From positions 647,590,920-647,654,919 of the forward strand of contig NC_081405.1 in assembly GCF_030272615.1 (NCBI RefSeq): a DNA stretch of 64,000 nucleotides, written 5' to 3'. Origin of the DNA: Cryptomeria japonica. Lineage: Eukaryota > Streptophyta > Pinopsida > Cupressales > Cupressaceae. Of this stretch, positions 1-12,920 are shown piece by piece (position 1 is the stretch's first letter; each line of letters opens with the position of its first letter). Made by a program: the position numbers and the translations under genes. The notes below the pieces were generated by a model that searched no databases, had not been told where the DNA came from, and saw only the letters and a list, made by a program, of their open reading frames with translations.

Positions 1-1255
1 TTAAACAAAATACACACAGTCCGAAAATTACCACCAACGCCCAGCACAGGTAATTTGATAAAAATTCCAATTCATTATAAATTTGAATTAAACATACAAG
101 AATTCCATCTTTTCCTTTCAACACAGCAAACCCCATAATAATAAAACACAGTCCAATAAAGAGATTAACAATATGATTCCTCAATAACAAATCCAATTCT
201 TTCAACTAGAATTTCTTTTGGCAACAAGAAAATGATTCAGAATCCTACCTTCATTCGCAATCCTGGTAGAGATTACTGAAGAGCCCACCCTGTAAGCTCA
301 AGAATTCCTCCTCCTTCCAGAATCCCCCAAAATCCTTCTCCAACCAAAATTTTTCCAAAATGTCCAACCCCTCCAATTTTTCCCCAAATTGGGTTATATG
401 GAAGAGTTGACCAAAAAACTCTATTTTTGGAATTAAAAATCTTTATTTAAAAATAATTCACAAAAATTAATTCTTTTCAACTATAGCAACAATTTAACTT
501 GCTTTTTAATTCAAAAATGATTTTTCAATCAACTGAAATTTAATTTTTCTAATTTAATAATCCAACAGAATACAAACAATCTATTGCGATAACATACAAA
601 GCTTTCCTTTTCAACATCATATATATAATGCATTTGATAATCAAAATCAGTCATTTAATCGAATTCACTCCCAATAAAAAAAATAAGCAATTCATATCAA
701 CGAAAATCGCATAACGAATTCCCGATTAATTTAATCCATTAATCTTCAATGCACAAATGCATATTTAATCAAGAAATTACTAAGGACTAATTAATCAAAT
801 AACCAAACACACTAGGCACGCAAATCGAGAAAGTCAACCAACAGACGACTCGCAAACCCAAACAAGAAGGGATCACCAACGACGACCGACGATGCTCACT
901 TGAGCACGACTAAGGTCGACTAGGGTCTTACAACCACCTAATCCAACTCTAAGGATTAAAAAGGTACACTCAAACCTGCACATCCAGGTGAAGACGAACC
1001 TCACACTCACGCGGCGTGTACCTGAAATTTCTTGCAACCAATGATCATACATGCATACATATATAAAATTTAATGAAAACATTAGCTCAATATTGATACC
1101 ACGAAATAGGCACATTGAAAATCTGCATACAACTAGTGTGAGAACCACATCAATAGCTATGCGTTAAATCAAACATCTGATTGTAACATCATATTACGAT
1201 AAACTAATCAAGATTAAACCAAGGTTAGAAATAGACTAGGGTAGGGGTACTACAT
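1..1255 (-). repeat. 3' LTR of the LARD-like element (partial)
   Basis: This segment aligns end to end with 7897-9149. By hand count there are about two dozen differences, roughly 2 percent, mostly transitions. It ends CTACA at the PPT junction. Window position 1 corresponds to the base just after a long T run in the other LTR, so about 2.9 kb of this LTR lies outside the window. Confidence 0.9.
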
Positions 1256-1269
1256 TCTCCCCCCCTAGG
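1256..1269 (-). other. Polypurine tract of the LARD-like element
   Basis: On the minus strand the sequence CCTAGGGGGGAGAA lies directly against the LTR start TGTAGTACC. This is the position and composition of a plus-strand primer, and it fixes the element on the minus strand. Confidence 0.85.
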
Positions 1270-4200
1270 TTCTGACTTACTCCTGGAAGTCGTAAGGCTA
1301 GATGAAGAACATGTCGTACGCATCAGCCCTGAAACTCATTCAACAAGGATCAAATTGCACATAGAGATCTTTCCATAAATAAATGAAATATAATTGCAAA
1401 ATCCTTTACAAACGCCATTATCCATTGGCAAGATACATTTAAAACCATACATTCCTTAAAATATTCTAGGAATTATCCACAATCATAGCAGAGAAACAAG
1501 AATTTTCTTCCTTTCATTACACCAAATTAAAGCATTACAACGAGGTAAACAACAATTACCATAATCATCTACCAAAAATGACAAGAAAACGTGCCATCAT
1601 GATCAATTTCCTTTACCAATCCATCTTTATCATAAGATTTAATAACATAGAACTAGCTCAAAATATCAATTTCTACAACCATATTAACTTTCATGAAATA
1701 AGAGCAACATAAATAACTCAATTGGTTACACTTGCCAGGCATAAGAACACCTTTCCAAAGACTATGTCCCATAACATAGTGACAAGTTAACAGAATTTAC
1801 TCCATGATACAAATAATAACCATCCACATAACTGGAATGCATAACAGAAAAGGCCACATGTGAGCATGTCTAATGCTCGGTCAAAGATAACATGCATGAT
1901 CAGCATCTCTATGCCTGATCTCATAACCACAATATGATCATAAAAATCCAATATCTCACTCAAAGGCTTGATGGTGCTAGGCACACCATAGTGGTGCTAC
2001 CTTCCATACAAGACCTTCGTGAATATCCCTTGTTGTGCAAGGTGTTTAGCCTCCAAGAGATAGTCACCACACATAGGTAGGTAGTGGATACTAGCTGCAT
2101 CATAGCCTCACATACCTCCATCCTCAAGGTTCCTTGCATCTACTTCCTCGTATACACTCATCCAAGCCCGTCTCCTACGTTCTTGGAGAGGAATTCACAT
2201 TGCAACACAAGACCAGCATCCGAAAACAATAATGATAAACCAGTTTAGCCACCAAAGTACAAAAGAATAAAGATAATAAATCCTCAATTCCAACAGTAAG
2301 GCAAGAAAATAATCCGGAATCTCAACACCAAATCAAAGTGCAAAAGATCACAAGATCGTGGCCAAACCTTCAAAATCAAAGTAAAATAAACTGCTGATCC
2401 CCAACGAAATATAAAGAATAGCACAACTGCACATAACATCACTGCGTGACTAATAGCTAGCCACCAACGAGGAAGGAAGGAACAATCGTCTAGCTATCCT
2501 AGTAGCTCATCATGTGGTGTGGCCAAGTCACACATCCACATGGCATGGCAGTGTGCACCTCGACATCACCCCGCATCACATCGTCACGTGGCATGGCTCT
2601 ACCCAATACCTAGCGGTAGGCCGCATGGAAATGTCTACTACATCCCGCATCGTGTCTCAGCACGGCATGGCAATACTCCAAGCGGACAACACACGCAATT
2701 GACGTATCCCGCATGGCAGTGTACCCCGCGGATAAGGCATGCACTGGTCACACTTCGCATAGCGATGTTCCTCTCAGGATACTCGCCGTAAGCCAGAGGT
2801 ATACATGGCTAAGGTCTACCCACAAGTCTACCAACATTAGTCAGTTGGCAACTTATGTAAGAACAATAACACGCCTCTCATGAAGACAAGGCAACAGATG
2901 CTCCAATAGAATCCAACAATATGCTCAAAAACTGTCATCTATATGCTCAAAATAAAGGATAGGAATAAGGCTGGCACTCATGAACCTATAAATAGATTCA
3001 TCAAAAGGGAAAGTATTGAGTACACCTTGATACAGTTTAGTAGTACAACTATATCATCCCTCGAAGTAGAGAAGCTAAAGTCGCTTCGCACCGACATTAC
3101 TCGTACGCCAATCCATACTATTCAAGGAACGGTCGCTTCGAATACTACCCCTTAACATACTGAGTTACCCACAACCCGAGGTTTGGTACTCAATAGGGAA
3201 ACAAATAAGCAACATCACATAAACAGTATGGTTTCCCATACTCATAAGCAACATATCCTCCATGGCTGATTACTTCACCAATCCATGGGCACATAAATAA
3301 GCACTGGTTTCTTACAATACGCACAAATACACCAGTACTGGTTTAGTCACATTTACGGGGATTACTTTTCAGTACGCTAACATCTATAGAAGGAAGATTC
3401 CAATTATGCTTTCTATAAAAATAGCTGAATCAAGTTTAGTCTAGATGCAAGTACTGAAATTACTAACAATTCACAATTATATAAGGAATAACATCATTCC
3501 TATAGCTTTCTCGAATCTCACTAAGCATTCATAACTAAATTACTAGCTAAGCAAATTCATTTCTAAAGCTTAAGACTTTCATCTATCACTATGAAGCCAA
3601 AAGCAAACACGCAATTTCACATGTTTTATAAACATTCTATTTCAATCAATGCATTCTTTAATACCATTTCTAAAAATCTTATGATTAGGCAAAGAGAAGG
3701 GAAAGAGAGTTTGATAGCCAAACTATTTCCTACAAAGACACAAGATCAATCAAGATCACGCTATAATATTAAATTTCTCACTATAAGCCTATCATTTCAA
3801 TTACACGGTTTTCATTTCGCTACCGTTAAAGGATGACAATCAGCCTAACAAAAACATTTTCAATAGTTATGGTTGCAACAGGAGGTTCTAGTTTTCCAAA
3901 CAAAACGGAGATCAAGAGAAGCAATCTTTTCGATAATGCAAGACCTCATAAGAACACTCACTTAATAATAATACAATATAGACACATGTCATAATTTGCA
4001 ACCTATTAGAGAAGATCACATTACGATCAGAGATAAGCAAAGAGCTATTAACCCAATAAAACATATTAATGCATGCACTTCAAACAAGCTTTTCCATTCG
4101 TACCTTCTAAACACATCAAGGTAATTATATATACCCAAAAGCGAGTTCAATGGAGCATTTGCTAAAATAAATCTTCAATCAAACTGGTTTAATGAGACAA

Positions 4201-5020
4201 ATAAGACAATCTTTCGGAAAACACATTAATATTCTCTCGAAGCTACAATAACATGCTCCTTTTAATACTTCTTCTACCAATCAAGCAGTTTCACATAATT
4301 CCACTATTCGCATAGCAATGCACCTTACTAAGGTAGAATTTAATCATGCTACTCCTACAAAACACACATGGAGAATTCTTTAAACATACACATACAGTTT
4401 TCTCCCATTCACCGAAAATAAATTTTTAAACCCATAGCCCTTTAATAATCTAAAGACAGAAGCGTCATAAGGCTCACAGAAGGGTTCAAGAAGTCACGCC
4501 CTTTTCTCTTCAAACAAGAAACTCAAATCAAAGATCATTACACATATCCTAATCATTTTAATTTCCAGAAGAGAGAGAGAGAAATGGTGATAATCATTTA
4601 ATTTCCTACAAAATAAGCATTCAATAATTGCCATACTAGTCCTTCAAGCGAACAACACTAAGCTAGATCATAATCTTAAACAATCACAATACGCACTTTC
4701 AGATTCAAGACAAGCACGGACCAATCCAAATGGGTTAGTCTAAAGAGTACAACACTCAATAAGGAAAGGTACATACGACTCTCTTCCAGAATAAGAGAAA
4801 TCGTAGACCAAGACATCAATAAGCAAACAATGCACTTATAAACACTCAAACACCAACATCAAGAAGGCGAAACAAGGTGTGAACACACACGTTACACACC
4901 AGTTAAGGTCTGCTCAATCACTCACAAGCAAAAGGAGGACAAGCATACACATAAGGTTGATTCACCTCACACAAATAGAGGGCACACGCGACACCAGAGA
5001 TCCCAATGTTTGCAACATGC
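1270..5020 (-). other. Non-coding interior of the LARD-like element
   Basis: About 3.75 kb without a recognisable retroelement domain in any frame. Open frames are short (under 100 codons) on both strands and look random. In translation I see no zinc knuckle, protease DSG, RT YxDD or integrase motif. A relatively GC-rich patch at about 2500-2790 repeats short motifs of the GGCATGG/CGCATGG type. The rest is AT-rich. In known LARDs the interior is conserved as RNA and packaged in trans; that role is inferred here. Confidence 0.75.
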
Positions 5021-5032
5021 GCTCTGATACCA
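5021..5032 (-). other. Primer-binding site (initiator-Met tRNA type)
   Basis: The plus strand reads GCTCTGATACCA, so the minus strand reads TGGTATCAGAGC, the usual plant initiator-methionine tRNA complement. Two bases (AA) separate it from the LTR start at 5035. It is a priming site and not part of a tRNA gene. Confidence 0.93.
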
Positions 5033-5034
5033 AA

Positions 5035-8000
5035 TGTAATGCCCCGCCAGGAAACCCCAAAGGGATAAGCCAAAATTACAAGAATAGAGTGCAAAAATTT
5101 TTTTTTAAAGTTGCAACACATAAGAAGCAACAAGATAACAAAGATTCAGATTACATAGCGGAAGACTTCAACTAACACCTAAAGAGTTTCCCAACGAGAT
5201 TACTTAAATACCACAATTCATTTAACTCACACAACTAATCCATTAAGCTGAATATCTTAACAACGAGATAATTCATAATCAGGATAATTTCTTTCAAAGG
5301 ACAGAAATATAAATCACAACAAGGATTCATCCATTCAGATCTATTCATAATCTTCATTCAAGCTTTTCATTTAAAATTACAAACCATACATCTAACATTC
5401 TAATACACTAGGATTTCATCATAACATAAGAGATCTTTCCAAGCATATTTAAATTCCTTAACAACAACTGAGTACAATTCATTACTCTTAGTTACGTTCT
5501 TTCATACTCCAACTTATTGCATTTTAAAAGATGATTACATACAAGCATCAACGATAAATCTCATCTAAACCACTTAAACATTCGATCAACATGGCATTTA
5601 CGAAGTGACTGAATATAAGCATTTATAGTTAATTCCCATTTATCCACTTAACCATTTTAACATAAGCTAAACATACATGATAAAGCTGAATAAAGGAAAC
5701 ATAAGAGAATACATCACATAACACCATAATGATCTCGGAGTTCACCCCTAAAGGGCTACATCTCTGGGTCTGCGCAACTACAAGACCCCTCTGATAATTA
5801 ATAAAGTTAAGAATACAAGAGGTTACACTATACAATCCAGCCATCAAGGCGAAATATAACAATATACAAACGACCGCATCGGTCAATTAATACATAAACG
5901 ATCCCTGAAAAGAACAGGATCCAGCTGAACATAATCAAGCTAAAACAGAGGTCCAGAAGAGCATCCACAAGACTGAGCCATCACCACCCAAGGTCTATCC
6001 TGAAACTGACACTCACAAGGGCAGAGACAAGAAGGACGACCCACAAAGGTACTCCTAACAGGACAAAACGACAACACACTAGCGAACGTAGGGACAAGTG
6101 TCATCACACGACCTGGTATGGTTACCATGGCAAGTCTTCATAGGTTCCGGCCCCATACACTGGGTCACCCTGGCAACCTAATCTGAGCTTCCGGCCCATC
6201 CAAGCCTCATGTGGACCCACACATCCTCTCGTGAAGACAAGGAAGATGGTTTGCCATTTCAAGCCTTCTCCCAGCATGTCGAATCTATGATAGCACTCGT
6301 CTCATGTGTGAGGCACATTATCTTATTTAGAGATTACATTCTAATCTACTGTTAGGTTATCACTTATTAGACTCACTTTCGACGGGTTACCCAGCAGCCA
6401 CTTTGGGCGCGGCCCCCAATCGAAAGCCACTTTCCCATACGACACTAGACTAAACTCAAACAAACTCAAAACCAAGGAATACACATGGTCAGACGAACGG
6501 AGTTCAAGAAGAGAGAAACAATCATCTGGTCAAACACGACTCAAGATAATCACTTACTAACGGTACTCTAACTAGAGACCTGACAACTAAGGTTAACCAC
6601 GATCATCATTCGACTCACACACAAGGAGGATATGATCAAAACGACACTACCACAATACAACAGTCAACTCGAAATCGAGGACTGGAATAGGTACCCCAAG
6701 TCAAGCCATACGATAGGGTCCTACTAAACAAAGCAAAACATGCCATTTCATAATTAAAGGCGAATACAGAAATTAAACTCGCAAGGCAATAATCAGAAAA
6801 GACAATATTTCCTCAAATTGATTTAATCATTACAAGTCGATCGAGTTTTCTACAAGATCCAATCAGATAACAGTTATCTACCTCATCAAGGGATAGGTTG
6901 TTCTTGGTTTTCTAACTCTTTAAGGTTCCAAGCATAGAATAGACACATAAGCCATAATGAGTTTTTAACCAATTCGTATTAATAAAATTCAGACAACCAT
7001 TAATCAACTAAAATAAGATATTTAATCTCCAATCAAAACATCATTAACATACTGGTCTAAAACTAACCTCTACAATTTCATATTTTCAATCCCAATAACA
7101 TAATATTCCATTTGTTTTTTAAACAATACTACCTCAATTAGCCAACTTCCCTAATCAGCTAGAAGGTAAGATCTAGATTTATAAATCCAAGATCAAAAGA
7201 TTATAAACAACAATATTCAATTGCGAAAATTCACAGTTTAGAACTAAATCAGGAAGGGAGCATAAGTCATGAAATGAGATTGAATAATGACTAAACCTAT
7301 AAACTCCGTTACAGAATTATTCAATACCAAATCAACATTTATGATAATATTGCCACCCTAATCCTAAATAGGAAACTAATTAAATCTTAACACTGAAATA
7401 ATATTCACAAATATCATATGCCATTTTTTCTTTTGAATGAAAAAAAATACATAAAAAAAAACATTTAATAAACTATATTTTAAACAAAAAAAGAAAACGC
7501 ATTAAACAAAGAAGGCGAGGGCGGGCTGTGCCCTAACCCTAGCGCCGTTCATTGCCTCACCGCAGGGAAGACCCATGCGGGCGGCGCCTCTGCGGTGCCC
7601 GCAGGTCCGCGGCGCCCTGCGGCCACCGCAGTGTGCCGCGACATGGTTTACAACGCTAGCGAGGAAGGGGGGAAACAGGGGGAGCACGGGGGAGAGGGGA
7701 GGAGGAGCGGTGGAGCTCCGCTCCCCGCCTCCAAACCCCAAACCCAGGGTTGCGCTAAACATAACGCCCAGCTTGGCTTTGAGCATAAATTTCGCTTTTT
7801 AAAACACAGTCCGAAATAATAACAAAAAATGCCCAGCTATGATTCGAACAAAAATGCACGGGGGGGGGCGGGTAAAACAATTACTTTTTTTTTTTTTTAA
7901 ACAAAATACACATAGTCTGAAAATTACCACCAACGCCCAGCACAGGTAATTTGATAAAAATTCCAATTCATTATAAATTCGAATTAAACATACAAGAATT

Positions 8001-9149
8001 CCATCTTTTCCTTTCAACACAGCAAACCCCATAATAATAAAACACAGTCCAATAAAGAGATTAACAATATGATTCCTCAATAACAAATCCAATTCTTTCA
8101 ACCAGAATTTCTTTGGCAACAAGAAAATGATTCAGAATCCTACCTTCATTTGCAATCCTGGTAGAGATTACTGAAGTGCCCACCCTGTAAGCTCAAGAAT
8201 TCCTCCTCCTTCCAAAATCCCCCAAAATCCTTCTCCAACCAAAATTTTTCCAAAATGTCCAACCCCTCCAATTTTTCCCCAAATTGGGTTATATGGAAGA
8301 GTTGACCAAAAAACTCTATTTTTGGAATTAAAAATCTTTATTTAAAAATAATTCACAAAAATTAATTCTTTTCAACTATAGCAACAATTTAACTTGCTTT
8401 TTAATTCAAAAACGATTTTTCAATCAACTAAAATTTAATTTTTCTAATTTAATAATCCAACAGAATACAAACAATCTATTGCGATAACATACAAAGCTTT
8501 CCTTTTCAACAGCATATATATAATGCATTTGATAATCAAAATCAGTCATTTAATCGAATTCACTCCCAATAAAAAAAATAAGCAATTCATATCAACGAAA
8601 ATCGCATAACGAATTCCCGATTAATTTAATCCATTAATCTTCAATGCACAAATGCATATTTAATCAAGAAATTACTAAGGACTAATTAATCAAATAACCA
8701 AACACACCAGGCACGCAAATCGAGAAAGTCAGCCAACAGACGACTCGCAAACCCAAACAAGAAGGGATCACCGACGACGACTGACGATGCTCACTTGAGC
8801 ACGACTAAGGTTGACTAGGGTCTTATGACCACCTAATCCAACTCTAAGGATTAAAAAGGTACACTCAAACCTGCACATCCAGGTGAAGACGAACCTCGCA
8901 CTCACGCGGCGTGTACCTGAAATTTCCTGCAACCAATGATCATACATGCATACATATATAAAATTTAATGAAAACGTTAGCTCAATATTGATACCACGAA
9001 ATAGGCACACTGAAAATCTGCATACAACTAGTGTGAGAACCACATCAATAGCTATGTGTTAAATCAAACATCTGATTGTAACATCATATTACGATAAACT
9101 AATCAAGATTAAACCAAGGTTAGAAATAGACTAGGGTAGGGGTACTACA
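5035..9149 (-). repeat. 5' LTR of the LARD-like element, 4115 bp
   Basis: A complete LTR bounded on the plus strand by TGTAATGCCCC and GGGGTACTACA, giving the short terminal inverted repeat TGTA/TACA. It contains a GC-rich block (7500-7770), a C/G-homopolymer and poly-T tract (about 7860-7898) and long AT-rich stretches. Small frames inside it, such as those at 5629-5886 or 7799-8122 on the minus strand, resemble no known protein and are treated as chance. Directly beyond 9149 copia B gag sequence begins. Confidence 0.9.
7500..7770. other. GC-rich block inside the long LTR
   Basis: The base composition changes sharply from AT-rich flanks to a segment rich in GCGGC, CCGCAG and GGGGAG motifs. 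Overlapping open frames occur on both strands (7502-7786 minus, 7575-7819 plus), as expected where stop codons are rare, so they are not evidence of a gene. By position it lies about 1.4-1.65 kb into the LTR in the element's own orientation. It may be part of a promoter or leader; that is inference. Confidence 0.6.
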
Positions 9150-9920
9150 TATTTCCTCATATCTTCCAATTCATTTACATATAAGGCTTTCCAATCATTT
9201 TTGTCGGTAGATGATGTTGCATGAAAAGCAGGTTCAAACTTTACAACTCTAGAAGATCCAAATTCTTCAAGCTCAAAAATAGATAATTTCCCAATCAGAA
9301 TGTCTTTGTTAACTGAAGTGTTTGTCATTGTTCTCAACTCATTAATTGCAGTTGCCTTCATTTTGTAAGTCAGTGGAAGGGATCTCAAGAATTTGGAAAC
9401 TATTTCATCTTCACTCAGAGATCCTCCACAACATTGAATTCCCATAACAATCTCATTTACTCTTTCCATAAACGCAACAATTCTTTCATTATCTTCCATC
9501 TTCAAGTTTTCATAGCTTACCCGGTCACCATCAAGTTTATCAATTTTGACAGTATGATCACCTTCATTCAAAGTTTTCAATTTATCCCACATATTCTTTG
9601 TCGATGATTTATCAATGAATCCCATGGTTTACTGATCAGTAAGTGCACACAAGAGGGCTTCTCTAGCTCTACAATCATTTTCAATATTCTTGTCCAAGTC
9701 TGTAGGAGTAGGATTGCAAGATGCTAGATCATAAGGTGTGTATCCTTTCTCTGTGATCTCCCAAATATCCTTGCCAAGAAATCTAAGATGAGTCTCCATT
9801 CAAATTTTCCATATCCCATAATTTGTTCCATCAAGCTTAGGGATTTCTCTTCTGAAAATAGTTGCCAATAGATTTGAAGTGTTAGCTGATATAGGATCTA
9901 CCTCAAGCACTGAAACTTCT
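9150..9920 (-). pseudogene. Copia B gag fragment (interrupted)
   Basis: Minus-strand translation gives a typical Ty1/copia Gag (UBN2-type) core. It has an N-terminal LDGTNY-like motif at about 9830, a MWDKL motif near 9590, a central segment with LRSLP, and an FELEEF block. In-frame stops occur at about 9800 (KI*ME) and about 9630 (DQ*TM). The frame is cut at 9149 by the LARD-like element, so zinc knuckle, protease and pol are missing from the window. The likely start is not preserved. The gene is dead; the family assignment is firm, the clade is not. Confidence 0.85.
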
Positions 9921-9936
9921 GCAAAAGAGGACCAAA

Positions 9937-9948
9937 GCTCTTATACCA
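9937..9948 (-). other. Copia B primer-binding site (one mismatch)
   Basis: The plus strand reads GCTCTTATACCA, so the minus strand reads TGGTATAAGAGC, one base off the initiator-Met complement. Two bases (AT) separate it from the LTR start TGTTAGGATAATC at 9951. Confidence 0.8.
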
Positions 9949-9950
9949 AT

Positions 9951-11212
9951 TGTTAGGATAATCGGTGAACAACTGAGATGAGGGTGGTGAATTAGTTGTT
10001 GGCAAATTATATCAATTAATCAACTTAATAACCTTTAACTAGATCAAATAAACATTAAGTATCAGAATAGTAGAAACAGATACCGGTAAGCAATAAAACT
10101 TAACAATGAAACAAACAACAAACAAAATGCAATGATACCACATAACACCATGATTTGTAAGTGAAAAATGAGGAAAGGGAAAAACCACGATGGGAAGGCT
10201 ACCCATAGTCAGATGATAGTTTTGCAGAAAGTATGTGATACAATGAGGAGCCTGCACATGTAGGAAGGCACACTGCCTAAAGTGTACTACTCTTTACAAA
10301 AGAGTCTCACTGACTACAAAGAGGTTATAACCACCTCAAGATAAATGGACAATAATCCAAAATAATGAACTGCTAGAGATAGCATCTACCATGCCTGATT
10401 ATAGTCCTGATTAATCTCAATATTAGAGGCCTTTGACCTCTTCCTTAATCCCAATTTGATCACCTATGATTGACCAAATCTACTCCGCATATGATATTTC
10501 ATTCCAAGACCATTATACCTTATCTACAATGAGATCTTACATCATTTTATACCAACTGTAAGGCCTAAACCAATTAGTTTGGCCACCTAAAATATATTAC
10601 AATAAGTTCATTACATACATCCATATTACAGTGATCTGCCATGTCAGCTTAAGACCAAAACAATAATAACAAATCCATAAATCATCTCGTAACGTGTAGA
10701 TAACATGTTAACATGATACCAGTCCATAACTTAGATAGGCACCAGACCTAATCTTGCTCCACCATGCCAAAGCAATGTCTTCCCTTAGTTGAGGCATAAT
10801 CAAAGAACATCTTTAGTATCCTAAAATCCATGTAGAAGCCACACCAACACCACTTATGCATCATGTCAAGATTTCTCAGTGAAAGCTCTCCCGATTAAAC
10901 CTTAAACTCATGTCAGTAAGGGTTTACTAGTGCGTATGATAGCATCTAATTACCAAGTCAATACCAACTGACCAAAACATGCTCTAAAAGTACGCAACAC
11001 ATAAAATAAAACATACTCCTTTGATCCAAACATGCTAGAAGTGTCCAACAGATAGCCTCTTCTACCGGTAACAGTAGATCTTCTACTAGTAACCAAAACC
11101 TGTCTATCGGTAACCAAAACATGTCTACTGGTAACCAACCATAACAGCTAGTGTTGACATCAATGAAAAACATCAATGCAACACATAATCAATTCATCCA
11201 TAATGCCAATAG
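9951..11212 (-). repeat. Copia B 5' LTR (outer end uncertain)
   Basis: It begins TGTTAGG next to the PBS. It then carries the G-tract motif (GAGGGTGGTGAATTAGTT), a GGGAAAAACCAC block and a CACTGCCTAAAGTG block, in the same order as the LTRs of element H. No second copy lies in the window. The right edge is set by analogy at a TGCCAATA resembling the end of the H LTR, and could be wrong by hundreds of bases. Confidence 0.55.
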
Positions 11213-12782
11213 ATACAACCCTACTGATTACTAAAATTTGACTAAGTCTGAAATATTATAGGATCTCCTAAAATCTAGAATCTGCATTATCACTCTTAGA
11301 GATTTGAAACCAACCTCAAAAAACCTGACAATAAATACATAAATTATAAAACACAAATAGAAATGCCACTTATACTTAAATGTTATATTTTATGTATATA
11401 TCCTGCTAAAAAACCTAATGGAATGCTAAATGAATTGCATACAAGTCCATATTACTAATATAACTTGAAGAGGGGAAAAAGACCAATGAGGTGAATTAGT
11501 TAATAAGCATGCAAGTCAAACATATAATCATATGAAATTAAAGAGATAACTCCAAAACACATGAAAACATGAATAAGATGCATATACCTCACAAAACCTT
11601 ATACCTCTCCCTCGGATTGAGTTGGATGAAGTGAAGGTGCCCCTTGGTGATGCTCCACTTGATGTGCTCCTCTTTCTTGCTTGCTTGATGTGGATGGCTC
11701 TCTAATGTTGTGCACAAATGGAATGGATTTGGAAGATGATAAGGATGAGATGATCAAGTGTGGATGAGATATGATTTGAACATGATAAGGTTTCCAAGAT
11801 GATTTCTTGGGCTCAAAAGGATAGCATAAGATTACTAAACTTGGAGATGAAGAATGGAGGGATGGAGTTATCAATTTATAAGAAGAGGAGAGGAAGAATG
11901 GATGGCTAGGATGGATTCAAGATGAAGGGCTAGGATTGCTTGTGAGCTCACACAAGGCCCAAGAGAGGGTGTGGATACCAAGAGATATACCTTAAAGGCA
12001 TTTCTTGTCTCCACACTCCTCAAGGTACATTGGGAAGAATTCCCAAGGTACCTTAAGAAGAGCAAAGTGCATTGGGAAGACTTCCCAATGTGCCTTGAGA
12101 GGAGCAAGGGATGTGACATTCCTTGAAGAATGGGGAGGAGGAATTTAAAATTCTCCAAAAAGGGATAATCATGGGGATTGGAGGAATAAGAAGGAATTAA
12201 AAATTCCTTGGGAGAGGAGATTCCTAAAGGATTGTGAGATTTTGAAGATCTCACATTCACCTAGGAAAAGAGCATTAAAAGCTAGTGGTTGGATGGAAGG
12301 GACAAGGAGTTGACTTCATGGCTAATCGTGATGATTAGCCATTAGCAACTCATTAGGAGGGGGATTAGAGGAAATGTTAGGTGGGATTAGGATTTGTAGG
12401 AGGATTTGACTAGGAGAGAGAATGAGTGGAGGGAATTAAAAATTAGAAGAATAAGGTTAAGTGAGTTTAGGGAGTTTCTAGAAGACTTTATTAGGTTAAT
12501 GATGAATTAAGAAGATGGTTTGTAGGAATCATGTGGGTTAACTAATTAATTGAAATTAATTAGCCAAGAGGAAGATTTGTGAGGATTTAATCTTTTAGAA
12601 GAATAAAGAAAGGGATTGATTTATTAAATAAATCAGTCACATACTATAGTGACAATATCAATTATATTTAATTAATATTGAGGAGAATTTGAATTAACAT
12701 AATTAATTAATTAATTATATGAGGAATTAAAAATAATTAAAAATAATTATTTTTAAGTGTCTACATAACTTTATTGATTTGA
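11213..12782. other. Unassigned AT-rich sequence
   Basis: No recognisable gene. Minus-strand frames at 11599-11874 and 11871-12260 lie in purine-rich DNA and encode low-complexity S/P/L-rich peptides without a known domain. A pair of imperfect repeats with internal palindromes sits at 12018-12108. The end (12600-12760) is very AT-rich, with repeated ATTAATTA. Confidence 0.5.
12018..12108. repeat. Two imperfect repeats with internal palindromes
   Basis: Two copies of about 45 bp, each carrying a palindrome (TTGGGAAGAATTCCCAA and ATTGGGAAGACTTCCCAAT) followed by a GAGCAA-type end. They account for the duplicated peptide in the spurious minus-strand frame here. Confidence 0.7.
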
Positions 12783-12920
12783 ACCTCGTATGCAATTTTG
12801 TTTATTAAAACTCTGTACACTCTTCATATTCAAAATACCCTGTATGTGGTTTTGTTTATTAAAACCCCGCACACTCTTCATATTCAAAATACCTCATACG
12901 TGCTTTAGTTTTTTAAGGCT
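12783..12920. repeat. 54-bp tandem repeat, about 2.5 copies
   Basis: The block TTTATTAAAAC...ACACTCTTCATATTCAAAATACC occurs at about 12801 and again 54 bp later. A partial third copy (ACCTCATACGTGCTTTAGTTTTTTAA) follows, and a partial copy precedes the first. Confidence 0.75.

Larger units (their letters stand above)
1..9149 (-). mobile_element. LARD-like non-autonomous LTR retrotransposon
   Basis: Two direct repeats end identically, at 1255 and 9149, with ...GGGGTACTACA. Read on the minus strand the LTR starts TGTAGTACCCC. A purine tract (CCTAGGGGGGAGAA on the minus strand) abuts the left LTR. A perfect 12-nt match to the initiator-Met tRNA site (TGGTATCAGAGC on the minus strand) lies two bases from the right LTR, which begins TGTAATGCCCC. 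The right LTR is therefore 4115 bp and the interior about 3.78 kb. I recognise no gag, protease, RT or integrase anywhere in it. LTRs above 4 kb with a non-coding interior of about 3.5 kb are the defining architecture of LARDs. The element interrupts the gag of copia B. Its left LTR is cut by the window edge, so a target duplication cannot be tested. Confidence 0.88.

Noticed and set aside
5021-5032. GCTCTGATACCA sites as parts of tRNA genes
   Set aside because: The same 12 bases sit at the LTR edge in every element; no cloverleaf surrounds them. They are primer-binding sites.
7502-7819. Overlapping open frames on both strands in the GC-rich block as a gene
   Set aside because: Stop codons are rare in GC-rich DNA, the peptides are low-complexity, frames overlap on both strands, and the block lies inside an LTR.
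11599-12260. Two minus-strand frames of 91 and 129 codons as small genes
   Set aside because: They lie opposite purine-rich DNA, one contains a translated direct repeat, and no domain or codon signal is visible.
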